From NCBI GenBank assembly GCA_005808865.1, contig SYKU01000352.1, positions 1 to 43,318 of the forward strand: a DNA stretch of 43,318 nt, in the 5' to 3' direction. A program made the position numbers and the translations under genes. The notes under the pieces were generated by a model. It searched no databases. It was given only the letters and a program-made list of their open reading frames with translations, and had not been told where the DNA came from. Every line of letters begins with the position of its first letter. The stretch's first letter is position 1. Origin of the DNA: Acidobacteriota bacterium (GTDB lineage Bacteria > Acidobacteriota > Terriglobia > Bryobacterales > Bryobacteraceae). This document shows positions 29,704 to 38,183 of this stretch, piece after piece.

Positions 29704-30353
29704 TTCGACTGGATCTGGTTGAAGCGCGAGTGCTTGGGGCGCTTATCGAAAAGGAAATGGCGACGCCGGAGTATTATCCGCTTTCGCTGAACGGGCTCGT
29801 GAACGCGTGTAATCAGAAATCGAATCGCGACCCGGCGATGTCGCTCGATGGCGGTGATGTCTCCGAAGCCCTGGAACGCTTGCGGGCAAAGGGGCTGGCT
29901 TCCATTCTTACCGGCGGCGACAATCGCGTTCCGAAGCATTCTCACCGTGCGTACGAGGCTCTGAATCTTGGCAATCGGGAGATCGCATTGCTGTGCGTGC
30001 TCCTGCTTCGCGGTCCGCAAACGGTAGGAGAGTTGCGTGGCCGGACCCAGAGCCTGCACAACTTCGAGGATCTCGATTCCGTCGAAGGGTGCCTGCATCG
30101 CCTTATGGAGCGGGAAGCTCAGCCTTTGGTTATGAAATTGCCAAGGCAGGCGGGAATGAAAGAACATCGCTACGGTCACCTGTTCTGCGGCGAACCGGCA
30201 GCATGGGCGGGCGCGGACCGTGAACGCGAAGCGGACACCCCGGCGGACAAGGAGAACCGTTTCGAGAAACTCGAGACGGAAATCGAAGATCTAAAAAAGG
30301 ATATCGATGATCTCCGGCGGCAGTTCGCCGATTTCCGGAGACAGTTCGAGTAG
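29700..30353 (+). CDS. YceH-like DUF480 protein with C-terminal coiled coil
   Basis: LDLVEARVLGALIEKEMATPEYYPLSLNGLVNACNQKSNRDPAMSL...RLRAKGLA; ATGA overlap with upstream CDS. Confidence 0.93.
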   Translation: MIRLDLVEARVLGALIEKEMATPEYYPLSLNGLVNACNQKSNRDPAMSLDGGDVSEALERLRAKGLASILTGGDNRVPKHSHRAYEALNLGNREIALLCVLLLRGPQTVGELRGRTQSLHNFEDLDSVEGCLHRLMEREAQPLVMKLPRQAGMKEHRYGHLFCGEPAAWAGADREREADTPADKENRFEKLETEIEDLKKDIDDLRRQFADFRRQFE

Positions 30354-30928
30354 GCGAGAAATCGAGTTGGTTGGGACGGTTTGGAGTTGTCCTTTTGCAT
30401 TTGATACCACGTTCTATCTCATTTTTTTTATTCTACCTATAAGGGTTTTCCGTTCTGTTAGAACCTGGCTGAGTCGGCGCTTTTCTGAAACTCCCCGCGT
30501 CGCGTTTTCCACCGGATATCCCATCCTCAACCTAGCCGTCATCCATCGGGTGTCCGGCCCGCTCACCCAGTTGCGCGCCTCGGTCTACCTTCGCCCAACG
30601 CCACAATGTCCGATCCCTTGCAGTTGGGGAAACTGGTAGCGCCCGGACGGCCACCTTAGCGCGAGTACCGCTCGCGCCTCCTTCCCCGGAGCGGAACTCC
30701 CCCGCGACCGAGACCTGTCGTATCCGAATGTATCGCTTGCTCCCTGACCGCCCCTGAAATCAACTCCACGAGCGGGCGTCAAGGTCTCAAGCCTCGCCTT
30801 CGGCATTCCGCGCTTGAGTCTCTATCCGGCAGCAGATCGGCCCAGCATTTTCGTATGGGTTGTATGGGACAATTCTGGAGCAGCCAGCGGAAAACGGCGT
30901 GGTATACTTGTCCGCATCCCCAATCAAT

Positions 30929-31005
30929 GGGCCCGTAGCTCAGTTGGTTAGAGCGCTACCTTGACACGGTAGAGGTCGCAGATTCGAGTTCTGCCGGGCC
31001 CACCA
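30929..31005 (+). tRNA. tRNA-Val (GAC), CCA encoded
   Basis: GGGCCCG...CGGGCCC acceptor stem; D-arm AGCTCAGTTGGTTAGAGC; anticodon loop TTGACAC closed by CTACC/GGTAG; T-arm GATTCGAGTTC; ACCA 3' end. Confidence 0.97.
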
Positions 31006-31601
31006 CGAAAATTCCGCGAACATTGATACAAATCCGAATGCGGCAAGGTGGGGAGTCTGCTGCGCGCCCGCGGACTCGGCCAAATGCGCCGCGCACCCAC
31101 CGCTGAAAGTCGCCGAAGCCGGACGCGCGATCGCGCGTGGCTGTTCTGACCGCCGAAAGGACTTCCGTTTATCAGATGACAGAACCGGGAGCCGGCGTGA
31201 AAGAATCGCTGCGCTACGCAAAGAAACGAAGATTCCTCCGGGGGGCGATCTCTTGCCTTCCGCCGCTTCTCGCCGGGCACCGTGTCAATGCCCGGCCCAC
31301 GCACGATGACACGCCGTACCAATCGAGCGCGAGATCCACCCGAAACGAGAGAGAGCAACCACGTCCCAGGCATGCCATCCTACCGCGAGACGGTGCCGTT
31401 TTCCCGGCCCCAGACCTTCTAACCTTCTCCAAACAATCGTATCGCGCCCATGAGGCGTTCGCGCTTCTCGCGGCTTTTTCGGTATACTCGGTCGAGGCTG
31501 AGGCCTAGTACCACTCCGGTATCGGTCGCCATTGTCGGGGCACGTAAGTCTGATAGAATGAAGCACCTCCGTTGGATAGCCACGTAGGCTGGAAAAGTCG
31601 G

Positions 31602-32003
31602 ATGTCGCAAAAAGAAATTGAGTTGATCCTCACCCGGCAGTTGGCGAGTTACCTCGCAATGCCGATTATCATCGTCGACCCAAAGGGGCGGCTGATCTTC
31701 TTCAACGAACCTGCCGAACCACTGATCGGGCGGAGCTTCAATGAGACCGGTGAGATGCCGGTTCATGAATGGTCCGCGCTCTTCAAAACCACCGACAAGC
31801 ACGGGAACCCTCTTGGGCCTGAACAGCTTCCGTTCGGGATCGCCCTAAATAAGCGGCGTCCCTGCCATGTCAATTTCTGGGTCCAAAGCCTCGACAACAC
31901 CCGCCGCAATATCGAAGTGACGGCTTTCCCGTTGATAGGACAGCAGGACCGCCTGTTAGGTGCCATGGGCGTGTTTTGGGAGGTTGTCCCCGATGCAGGT
32001 TAA
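31602..32003 (+). CDS. small stand-alone PAS-domain protein
   Basis: PIIIVDPKGRLIFFNEPAEPLIGRSFNETGE... PAS pattern; about 133 aa, no output domain. Confidence 0.8.
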   Translation: MSQKEIELILTRQLASYLAMPIIIVDPKGRLIFFNEPAEPLIGRSFNETGEMPVHEWSALFKTTDKHGNPLGPEQLPFGIALNKRRPCHVNFWVQSLDNTRRNIEVTAFPLIGQQDRLLGAMGVFWEVVPDAG

Positions 32004-32868
32004 GATGTGGGGAACGAGGGGATCGATCGCGACACCTGGCCCCGAAACCGCGCGTTACGGCGGGAACACTTCCTGCGTGCAGGTGACCGGACGGGAGGGT
32101 ACCGTCCTGGTCCTCGACGCCGGGTCCGGCATCCGCCGAATGCCCGCCGGGCTTGCTCCAAACGTGAAGCGGGTCGACGTACTGCTGACTCACCTGCACA
32201 TGGATCATATCCTGGGGCTCGGTTTTTTCGGTCCGCTCTACAATCCCGGCATGGAGGTTCACATCTGGGGACCGGCGAGCACCACGCTTGATCTCCGCAC
32301 ACGCCTTAACCGGTATCTCTCGCCGCCCCTGTTCCCGGTCCATTTGCGGGATCTGCCTTGTAAACTGGCGCTGCATGATGTACCGCGCGCCGATTTCGAC
32401 ATTGGCGAGTTCCATATATCGGCGACAACAGTGTGCCATCCCGGACCAACGGTCGGTTATCGTATCGCCAGCGGGCCGACGGTTATGGCGTACATGCCCG
32501 ACCACGAACCCGCGCTCGGCGTCACTTCGTTCCCCATGCGCAAGGAATGGACGTCCGGGTTTCCCGTGGCGCGGGGAGTTGATTTGCTGCTTCACGACAC
32601 CCAGTACACCGATTCCGAGTATGCTGACAGGGTCGGTTGGGGCCATAGCACGTTTCAACAGTCGATCCGGTTCGCGGACTTGTGCGGCGCAAAGCGGCTG
32701 GTGGCGGTTCACCACGACCCTACTCACAGTGACACGGATCTCGACGAGATGATCAGCCTCGCGATCGCGGCCGCGCAGCCGAAGTTCCCCGTCGTGGGCG
32801 CGCAGGAAGGCGTGGTCTTCAATCTGGGGCCGGACGCGAACCCGCCGAGGCCACTCATTGGACCCTAA
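31993..32868 (+). CDS. MBL-fold metallo-hydrolase
   Basis: WGTRGSIATPGPETARYGGNTSCVQV, LLTHLHMDHILGLGFF, YMPDHEP, LLHDTQYTDSEY, HHDPTHSD. Confidence 0.9.
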   Translation: MQVKMWGTRGSIATPGPETARYGGNTSCVQVTGREGTVLVLDAGSGIRRMPAGLAPNVKRVDVLLTHLHMDHILGLGFFGPLYNPGMEVHIWGPASTTLDLRTRLNRYLSPPLFPVHLRDLPCKLALHDVPRADFDIGEFHISATTVCHPGPTVGYRIASGPTVMAYMPDHEPALGVTSFPMRKEWTSGFPVARGVDLLLHDTQYTDSEYADRVGWGHSTFQQSIRFADLCGAKRLVAVHHDPTHSDTDLDEMISLAIAAAQPKFPVVGAQEGVVFNLGPDANPPRPLIGP

Positions 32869-33145
32869 TGCCCGGTTGGCCCGGCTGCGGGTGTCCGTCT
32901 AATAGAGCGAGAACCAGGCAGCTGCCCTCCCTTGCCGGAAATCCTCAAACCTGCCGTTGAGGGGGCATCCGCGAAGGGCGATGATTGAGGTTGGCGCCTT
33001 CGACGGTCCGGAGCATGCCGGATTGCCTGATCCCCGAGCCGGGCTCAATCGGAAATAAGCACTTCTGAAATTACCCTAATCTGCGTCCGCCCGCTGCACG
33101 TGCTATACTTTCTGAGTACTTCCCTGTTTCATCCAGGAAAAATCT

Positions 33146-33340
33146 ATGCCGAAGTTGAAGACCCATAAAGGTGCGTCCAAGCGGTTCAAGAAGACGGGAA
33201 CCGGACTCGTCGTGCGCAATCACGCGTTCGCCCGCCATATTCTGACCTCGAAGTCGCGCAAGAGAAAACGACAGCTGCACCAGAGCACGGTGGCGGACAA
33301 ATCAAATCAGCCGTCGCTGCGCCGGATGCTGCCCTACTAG
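33146..33340 (+). CDS. rpmI: 50S ribosomal protein bL35
   Basis: [46 protein letters not shown]...LRRMLPY. Confidence 0.98.
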   Translation: MPKLKTHKGASKRFKKTGTGLVVRNHAFARHILTSKSRKRKRQLHQSTVADKSNQPSLRRMLPY

Positions 33341-33429
33341 GCCGCAATCCGAAACCTCATCCGTGCGGACGGAGCGCGTGGCACGTGCCCGTATCAGCCG
33401 CCGGAAAAAAATATACCAGGAGTTGAAAC

Positions 33430-33792
33430 GTGCCCAGAGTAAAACGTGGAACAAACCGCCGGGATTCGCGCCGTAAGACGCTCGAACTAGCCTCCGGCTA
33501 TTATCTCACCAAGAGCAAACTGAACCGTGCCGCGCAGGAAGCCGTCGAACGAGGACTCAAGTTCGCTTATACGGGCCGCAAGCAGAAGAAGCGCATTTAC
33601 AGATCTTTGTGGATCGTGCGCATCGCCGCGGCCTGCACTGAGGCCGGGATCTCCTACAGCAAGTTCATGCACGGCCTCAAGGTAGCGGGCATTGGGCTTG
33701 ACCGAAAGGTTCTGGCCGATGTGGCGGCCAGCGACGAGGCTGGCTTCAAGTTGCTGATCGAAAGGGCAAAGGCCGCACTCGCGCCGGCGTAA
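33430..33792 (+). CDS. rplT: 50S ribosomal protein bL20 (GTG start)
   Basis: [64 protein letters not shown]... Confidence 0.98.
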   Translation: MPRVKRGTNRRDSRRKTLELASGYYLTKSKLNRAAQEAVERGLKFAYTGRKQKKRIYRSLWIVRIAAACTEAGISYSKFMHGLKVAGIGLDRKVLADVAASDEAGFKLLIERAKAALAPA

Positions 33793-33796
33793 GACT

Positions 33797-34081
33797 ATGG
33801 ACCTTCTCAATCAGGAAACAGACTCTCTCGACAGCCTTGAAGAGCGCATCCCGAAAACGGTGCAGTTGGTCAACGGGTTGCGCCAGGAGAAGGAAGCCTC
33901 GCGCAAGGAAGTGGAAGCAGCCCTGGCGGAGAAACAGGCTGCCGTCAAGGAAGCCGCCGAGGCCGGCGCACGCGCCGAAGTTCTTTCGGAGGAACTGGAA
34001 TCGCTTCGGGCGGAACGCAAACTGGTTCGGGGGAGAATCGAGAAACTCCTGGGCCACATCGACCAGCTAAGCACGGCGTAA
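33797..34081 (+). CDS. small coiled-coil protein, ZapB-like
   Basis: 94-aa charged coiled coil between rplT and zapA. Confidence 0.6.
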   Translation: MDLLNQETDSLDSLEERIPKTVQLVNGLRQEKEASRKEVEAALAEKQAAVKEAAEAGARAEVLSEELESLRAERKLVRGRIEKLLGHIDQLSTA

Positions 34082-34102
34082 CTCCGCCGCGAAAGGCACG
34101 GC

Positions 34103-34408
34103 ATGGCTAACGCCCCGCCAACGAAAACGCCGGTTCGCGTAACCATCCTTGGGCAGCAGTTCACGCTCCTGGCTTCCGGAGATCCTCGCGAAGTGGAGTC
34201 GCTCGCTCGTAGCGTGGACGACCTGATGTCCTCGGTTGCAGCAAGGTCCCCCAACGCGGATTCCTTCCGCGTTGCTGTCATGGCGTGCCTGAACCTGGCG
34301 GACCGCACGCGCAATCTCGAAGACGAGTTGAACGGTCTCAGGGAGCGCGTGGGCAGTAAGACGAACCGGCTTGCCTCGCTTCTGGAGCGGGCGATCGAAC
34401 CGGAGTAA
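34103..34408 (+). CDS. zapA: cell division protein ZapA-like
   Basis: PVRVTILGQQFTLLASGDPREVESLARSVDDLM...SFRVAVMACLNLADRTRNLEDEL. Confidence 0.88.
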   Translation: MANAPPTKTPVRVTILGQQFTLLASGDPREVESLARSVDDLMSSVAARSPNADSFRVAVMACLNLADRTRNLEDELNGLRERVGSKTNRLASLLERAIEPE

Positions 34409-34416
34409 CCCGGCGG

Positions 34417-34746
34417 TTACAGCGTTTTCAGGTAGGCAATGAGGTCGTTCCGCTCCTCGTCGCTCAGCATTTCCTTGTATGCGGGCATTCCGTTGCCGCC
34501 CTCATCGACTTTGGCTTTCACGTTGGCTTCTGTCGGCTTCTTGCCGTTCGCCATGGCGTCTTTTTTCATCAGGGCTTTCAGGCCGGGGCCCATCTTTTTT
34601 TCGTCGCTGTCCGCGTTGTGGCAGACACCGCACTGCTGGAACACTTCCTTACCCTTTTCGGCATCCGCGGCCTTTCCCTTCTTCTGGGCGAAGGCTAGGG
34701 CGCACCCGAGCGACATGGTGAGAGCTATTGTCAAAAATTTCCGCAT
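34417..34746 (-). CDS. exported monoheme class I cytochrome c
   Basis: Signal peptide MRKFLTIALTMSLGCALAFAQ; CGVCH; MPAYKEMLSDEERNDLIAYLKTL. Confidence 0.93.
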   Translation of the reverse strand: MRKFLTIALTMSLGCALAFAQKKGKAADAEKGKEVFQQCGVCHNADSDEKKMGPGLKALMKKDAMANGKKPTEANVKAKVDEGGNGMPAYKEMLSDEERNDLIAYLKTL

Positions 34747-34769
34747 GAATTGTATTCTACAATCTTTCG

Positions 34770-35393
34770 ATGCCGTCCGTCATCATCGTCTTCGCCAAAG
34801 CCCCGCTGCCCGGACGAGTCAAGACGCGTCTGGCTGCTGCCCTTACGCCCGAGCAGGCAGCGGCATTGCACACGGCTTTTGTCTCCGACACGTTGGAGAA
34901 CGCGGCCGCCTGCGGCGAAGTGGAACTGCACACCGACGTCCCTGCGGACATGGCATGGGCGGATTGCGGCCTGCCACGCGCCTTGCAGTCGGCCGGTGGC
35001 CTTGGCGTCCGTATGTTCCACGCGCTGAGCTGCGCGCTTGGCCGAGGCTGGACCCAAGCAATGATTGTGGGGAGCGATTCTCCGACCCTCCCGGCCGGGC
35101 ACATTCGGTTCCTGCTGGAGTCGCCTGCCGACGTCGCCTTAGGGCCGAGCGAGGACGGCGGCTATTACGCCATCGCCTGCCGTCGTCTAAGCCCGAAAAT
35201 GTTCGACGGAGTGGAATGGTCGGGACCGTGTGCCCTCGCGCAGACGGTGGCGGCCGCGGAGCGTTGCGGGCTTTCGGTTGCGATTGGAAAGCCGTGGTAC
35301 GACGTGGACGAACCGCGCGATCTGGATCGTCTGGCTGCGGAAGAGCGCCTGCCCCGACATACGGCGGCGGCGCTGGCGAGGCTGCGGACCTGA
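34770..35393 (+). CDS. TIGR04282-family glycosyltransferase (arsenosugar biosynthesis-associated)
   Basis: VIIVFAKAPLPGRVKTRLAAALTPEQAAALHTAFVSDTL...MIVGSDSPTLP...LGPSEDGGYYAIACRR...WYDVDEPRDLDRL. Confidence 0.88.
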   Translation: MPSVIIVFAKAPLPGRVKTRLAAALTPEQAAALHTAFVSDTLENAAACGEVELHTDVPADMAWADCGLPRALQSAGGLGVRMFHALSCALGRGWTQAMIVGSDSPTLPAGHIRFLLESPADVALGPSEDGGYYAIACRRLSPKMFDGVEWSGPCALAQTVAAAERCGLSVAIGKPWYDVDEPRDLDRLAAEERLPRHTAAALARLRT

Positions 35394-35400
35394 TGGGCTG

Positions 35401-35650
35401 TCAGCTTGCCTCACCCTCTCGGTCAAGGTCCCGTTCCAGGAAACCGAGCGCCAGATTCACGGCGTCGCGATGGCGCTGCGACACATTTCCATCGGCGGTC
35501 AGGCGCAGCCAAAGGCGGTGCACCAGATCGACCTCTTACTGCCACAGCCGCGGTGGATGCGGCCCGAGATTGAAGTAGCGGGATTGCCCACGGTCCGGCG
35601 GCCACACGCCTTGGCCCTCCGGACTCATCGTCGGCGAGTGACCTGTGACA
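35401..35650 (-). pseudogene. degenerate C-terminal remnant of a larger gene, possibly an APC-type permease
   Basis: One reverse frame reads SPTMSPEGQGVWPPDRGQSRYFNLGPHPPRLWQ*EVDLVHRLWLRLTADGNVSQRHRDAVNLALGFLERDLDREGEAS* with an internal TAA; family assignment is from memory. Confidence 0.4.
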
Positions 35651-35667
35651 GTCCGGCTCCCTCAGTT

Positions 35668-36918
35668 CTACACCCTGACCCACCGCTTCGCCTTCATCTC
35701 GAACCTGGGCAGGCTCCCCGTGGGAACCACCGTCACCGGAATCCGCAGCGCCAGCGCGTTTCGCAGCGCGGTCTCAATGCGATGCGCCAAGCCCGGATCA
35801 TCCGCATGGTCCGGGGACGGCTCGACTTCAATGTGCAAATCAGCCAGCGCGCGGTCCGTGCGCACTTCCACGCGATACTCGCCAACGCCGCCCGACGTCC
35901 GCAAAATGTTCTCGACCGCCGCTGGGTAAACGTTCACCCCACGGACCACCACCATGTCGTCGGTTCTCCCGAGAATGCCGCCCCGCAACGCGAGATCGTA
36001 GCTTCCGCATTCGCAGAGGCCTTCAGGCTCGGCCTCGACGATGTCTCCCGTGCGATAGCGAAGCAGCGGCGAACCGTGCCTGCCTAGATTCGTCAGCACC
36101 AGTTCGCCGTGCGTTCCCTGCCCGACCGGCTTGCCGTTCGCGGGGTCGATCACCTCCGCGATGTACTCCGACTCTGCTACGTGCAGCACGTCCCGCCGCT
36201 TCGGGCATCCGTAGCTAACCGGCCCCATCTCAGTCATGCCGTGGTGATCGACCACGCGCGCGCCCCATAGCTTTTCAACATGCGCGCGAGTTCCGGGAAC
36301 GCTGCCGCCCGGCTCCCCGGCGACGAGGATGGTTCGCACCTTCGAAGTGGCGAGGTCGATGCCCTCCTCAACCGCCGTCTCGGCGAGCCGGATCGCGTAG
36401 GTGGGCGTGCAGCACAGGACGGTCGCCGAAAGGTCGATCATGCCCGCGAGGCGCGCCGCACTGCGCAGGCCGCCGCCCGGGATGCAGAGGCTGCCACGGC
36501 GCGCGGCGCACTCAAACGCCGTCCAGAACCCGAGAAACGGTCCAAACGAAAAGGCGAAATAGATGCGGTCGCGCGCGGTCACACCCGCCGCATCGTATAC
36601 GCGATCCCAGCAGGTGAGCATCCAGTCCCAGCTCTCGGGCGTGTCCAGCCACCGCATCGGCTTGCCGGTTGTCGCGCTCGTCTGTGCGAAGCGCGTGTAG
36701 CGGTCAAGCGGATAGGTGAGATTCGAACCGTAGGGCGGATTCAGTTGCTGATCCTCGATGATCTCCCGCTTGGTGGTGAATGGAACGAGAAGCGCGAAGT
36801 CTTCAAGACTCGTAATGGCCGTCGATTTCAGCTTATTTGCGTAGAACGGATTATCCCGCGCTATCAGGGCGAGAAGCCCATTCAGCTTTTGAAGTTGGAT
36901 CACCCGAACGCCGCTCAC
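35668..36918 (-). CDS. PaaK-like phenylacetate-CoA ligase / AMP-binding adenylate-forming enzyme (GTG start)
   Basis: TSATTGKPMRWLDTPESWDWML, HHGMTEMGP, HGELVLTNLGRHGSPLLRYRTGDIV, LGRTDDMVVVRGVNVYPAAVENIL, PRFEMKAKRWV. Confidence 0.9.
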   Translation of the reverse strand: MSGVRVIQLQKLNGLLALIARDNPFYANKLKSTAITSLEDFALLVPFTTKREIIEDQQLNPPYGSNLTYPLDRYTRFAQTSATTGKPMRWLDTPESWDWMLTCWDRVYDAAGVTARDRIYFAFSFGPFLGFWTAFECAARRGSLCIPGGGLRSAARLAGMIDLSATVLCCTPTYAIRLAETAVEEGIDLATSKVRTILVAGEPGGSVPGTRAHVEKLWGARVVDHHGMTEMGPVSYGCPKRRDVLHVAESEYIAEVIDPANGKPVGQGTHGELVLTNLGRHGSPLLRYRTGDIVEAEPEGLCECGSYDLALRGGILGRTDDMVVVRGVNVYPAAVENILRTSGGVGEYRVEVRTDRALADLHIEVEPSPDHADDPGLAHRIETALRNALALRIPVTVVPTGSLPRFEMKAKRWVRV

Positions 36919-38183
36919 GCTACAACACCGTCCGCAATAAGTGGCTTGCCGTGCGCGAGCGGCTCCGGTACAGCCGCAAATTTCGAGGCGGCATCGAACA
37001 AAGGACCGAAATCGCGTTCGACGTTACCGATCAGGCAATCCGTAAGGTCTTCCCGCAGACCTGGATATTCGGTGAGCAGCGAGCGGAAAGAGAATCCGGG
37101 GTCGTAGAAGGCGTAGACGAGCTTCCGCATCGCCTCGATGTTCCGGCACACTTCCGCGCCGTACGCCGAAAAGCGCGCCGCCGAAACGTCACCTGCATCG
37201 AGCGCCGCATCCACGGCGTCCGCCGCGAGTTCGCCGCCGCGCAAGGCGAGGAAGAGGCCGGACGAAAAAACCGGGTCGAGAAAACTGAATGCGTCGCCCG
37301 CGAGAACCAGGCCGTCGGCTGCGCAATGCCGCGAGCGGTAGGAGAACTCGCCCGTTACCGAATGCGGCTCCGTCCTTTCACCTCGAGCCAGATGCCTTTC
37401 CACCCACGGATTGTTCTTCACCTCGCGATCGAATATGGTCCGGAGGTCGCGCCCTTCGCGGTAAAGGTAGTCCTTCTCAGCAACAACGCCTACGCTCACG
37501 ATATCGTCCGGTAGCGGAATATACCAGAACCAGCCTTTTTCCGGAATGTGGGCTATGGTTGTAGCTCCTTCATCGAGGCCCGGGTCGCGCAGTGCGCCTT
37601 TGTAATAGGTCCAGACGGCGATCTTGTTCAGCCTCGGGTCGCGCACTCTCCAGCCGTTGCGCACAATTGCGAACGCGTCGCGGCCGGTGGCGTCGATGGT
37701 CACGGGCGCGTGGAAGGCTCGCGTCTCGCCACTGTCTGAAACCGCGCTCACGCCCTTAACCGCGCCGCTCGACCAGATCAGTTCCCTGGCAGTGACCGGT
37801 TGAAGCACCTCTGCGCCCTTTTCACGGGCGTTGTCGAGAAGCATGCGGTCGAATTCGCTTCGCACTACCTGCCACGTGGTGGAGGCCTCATGATCGAAAT
37901 GTTGAAAGAAGTAAAATGGCGCGGAGATGTTCCCCGATGTGCTCGCGAACTGAACACTCAGCTTCTTCGGGAAATTCGATGCGCGCAGGCGCTCGATGAG
38001 GCCGAGCCGTTTTAGCGTGAAGTAGCAGTAAGGGATCAGCGATTCGCCGACGTGGTAGCGGGGGAATACTTCCCGCTCCAGAACAACCACGCGCCGGCCT
38101 CTTGCCGCAAGCAGCGCCGCGGCCGCGGATCCCGCCGGTCCGCCTCCAATGACGATCACGTCGTAGGGTCTGCCGTCACTCAC
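36915..38183 (-). CDS. FAD-dependent oxidoreductase, flavin-dependent-halogenase-like (GTG start)
   Basis: VIVIGGGPAGSAAAALLAARG (GxGxxG), VGESLIPY, GWFWYIPL (WxWxIP), FLDPVFSSG (FxxPxxSxG). Confidence 0.87.
   Translation of the reverse strand: MSDGRPYDVIVIGGGPAGSAAAALLAARGRRVVVLEREVFPRYHVGESLIPYCYFTLKRLGLIERLRASNFPKKLSVQFASTSGNISAPFYFFQHFDHEASTTWQVVRSEFDRMLLDNAREKGAEVLQPVTARELIWSSGAVKGVSAVSDSGETRAFHAPVTIDATGRDAFAIVRNGWRVRDPRLNKIAVWTYYKGALRDPGLDEGATTIAHIPEKGWFWYIPLPDDIVSVGVVAEKDYLYREGRDLRTIFDREVKNNPWVERHLARGERTEPHSVTGEFSYRSRHCAADGLVLAGDAFSFLDPVFSSGLFLALRGGELAADAVDAALDAGDVSAARFSAYGAEVCRNIEAMRKLVYAFYDPGFSFRSLLTEYPGLREDLTDCLIGNVERDFGPLFDAASKFAAVPEPLAHGKPLIADGVVA

Noticed and set aside
30940-31373. 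Reverse ORFs across the tRNA-Val gene reading ...WWARQNSNLRPLPCQGSALTN and ...GRTRICDLYRVKVAL
   Set aside because: These are the well-known spurious antisense translations of tRNA genes; the tRNA explains the conservation.
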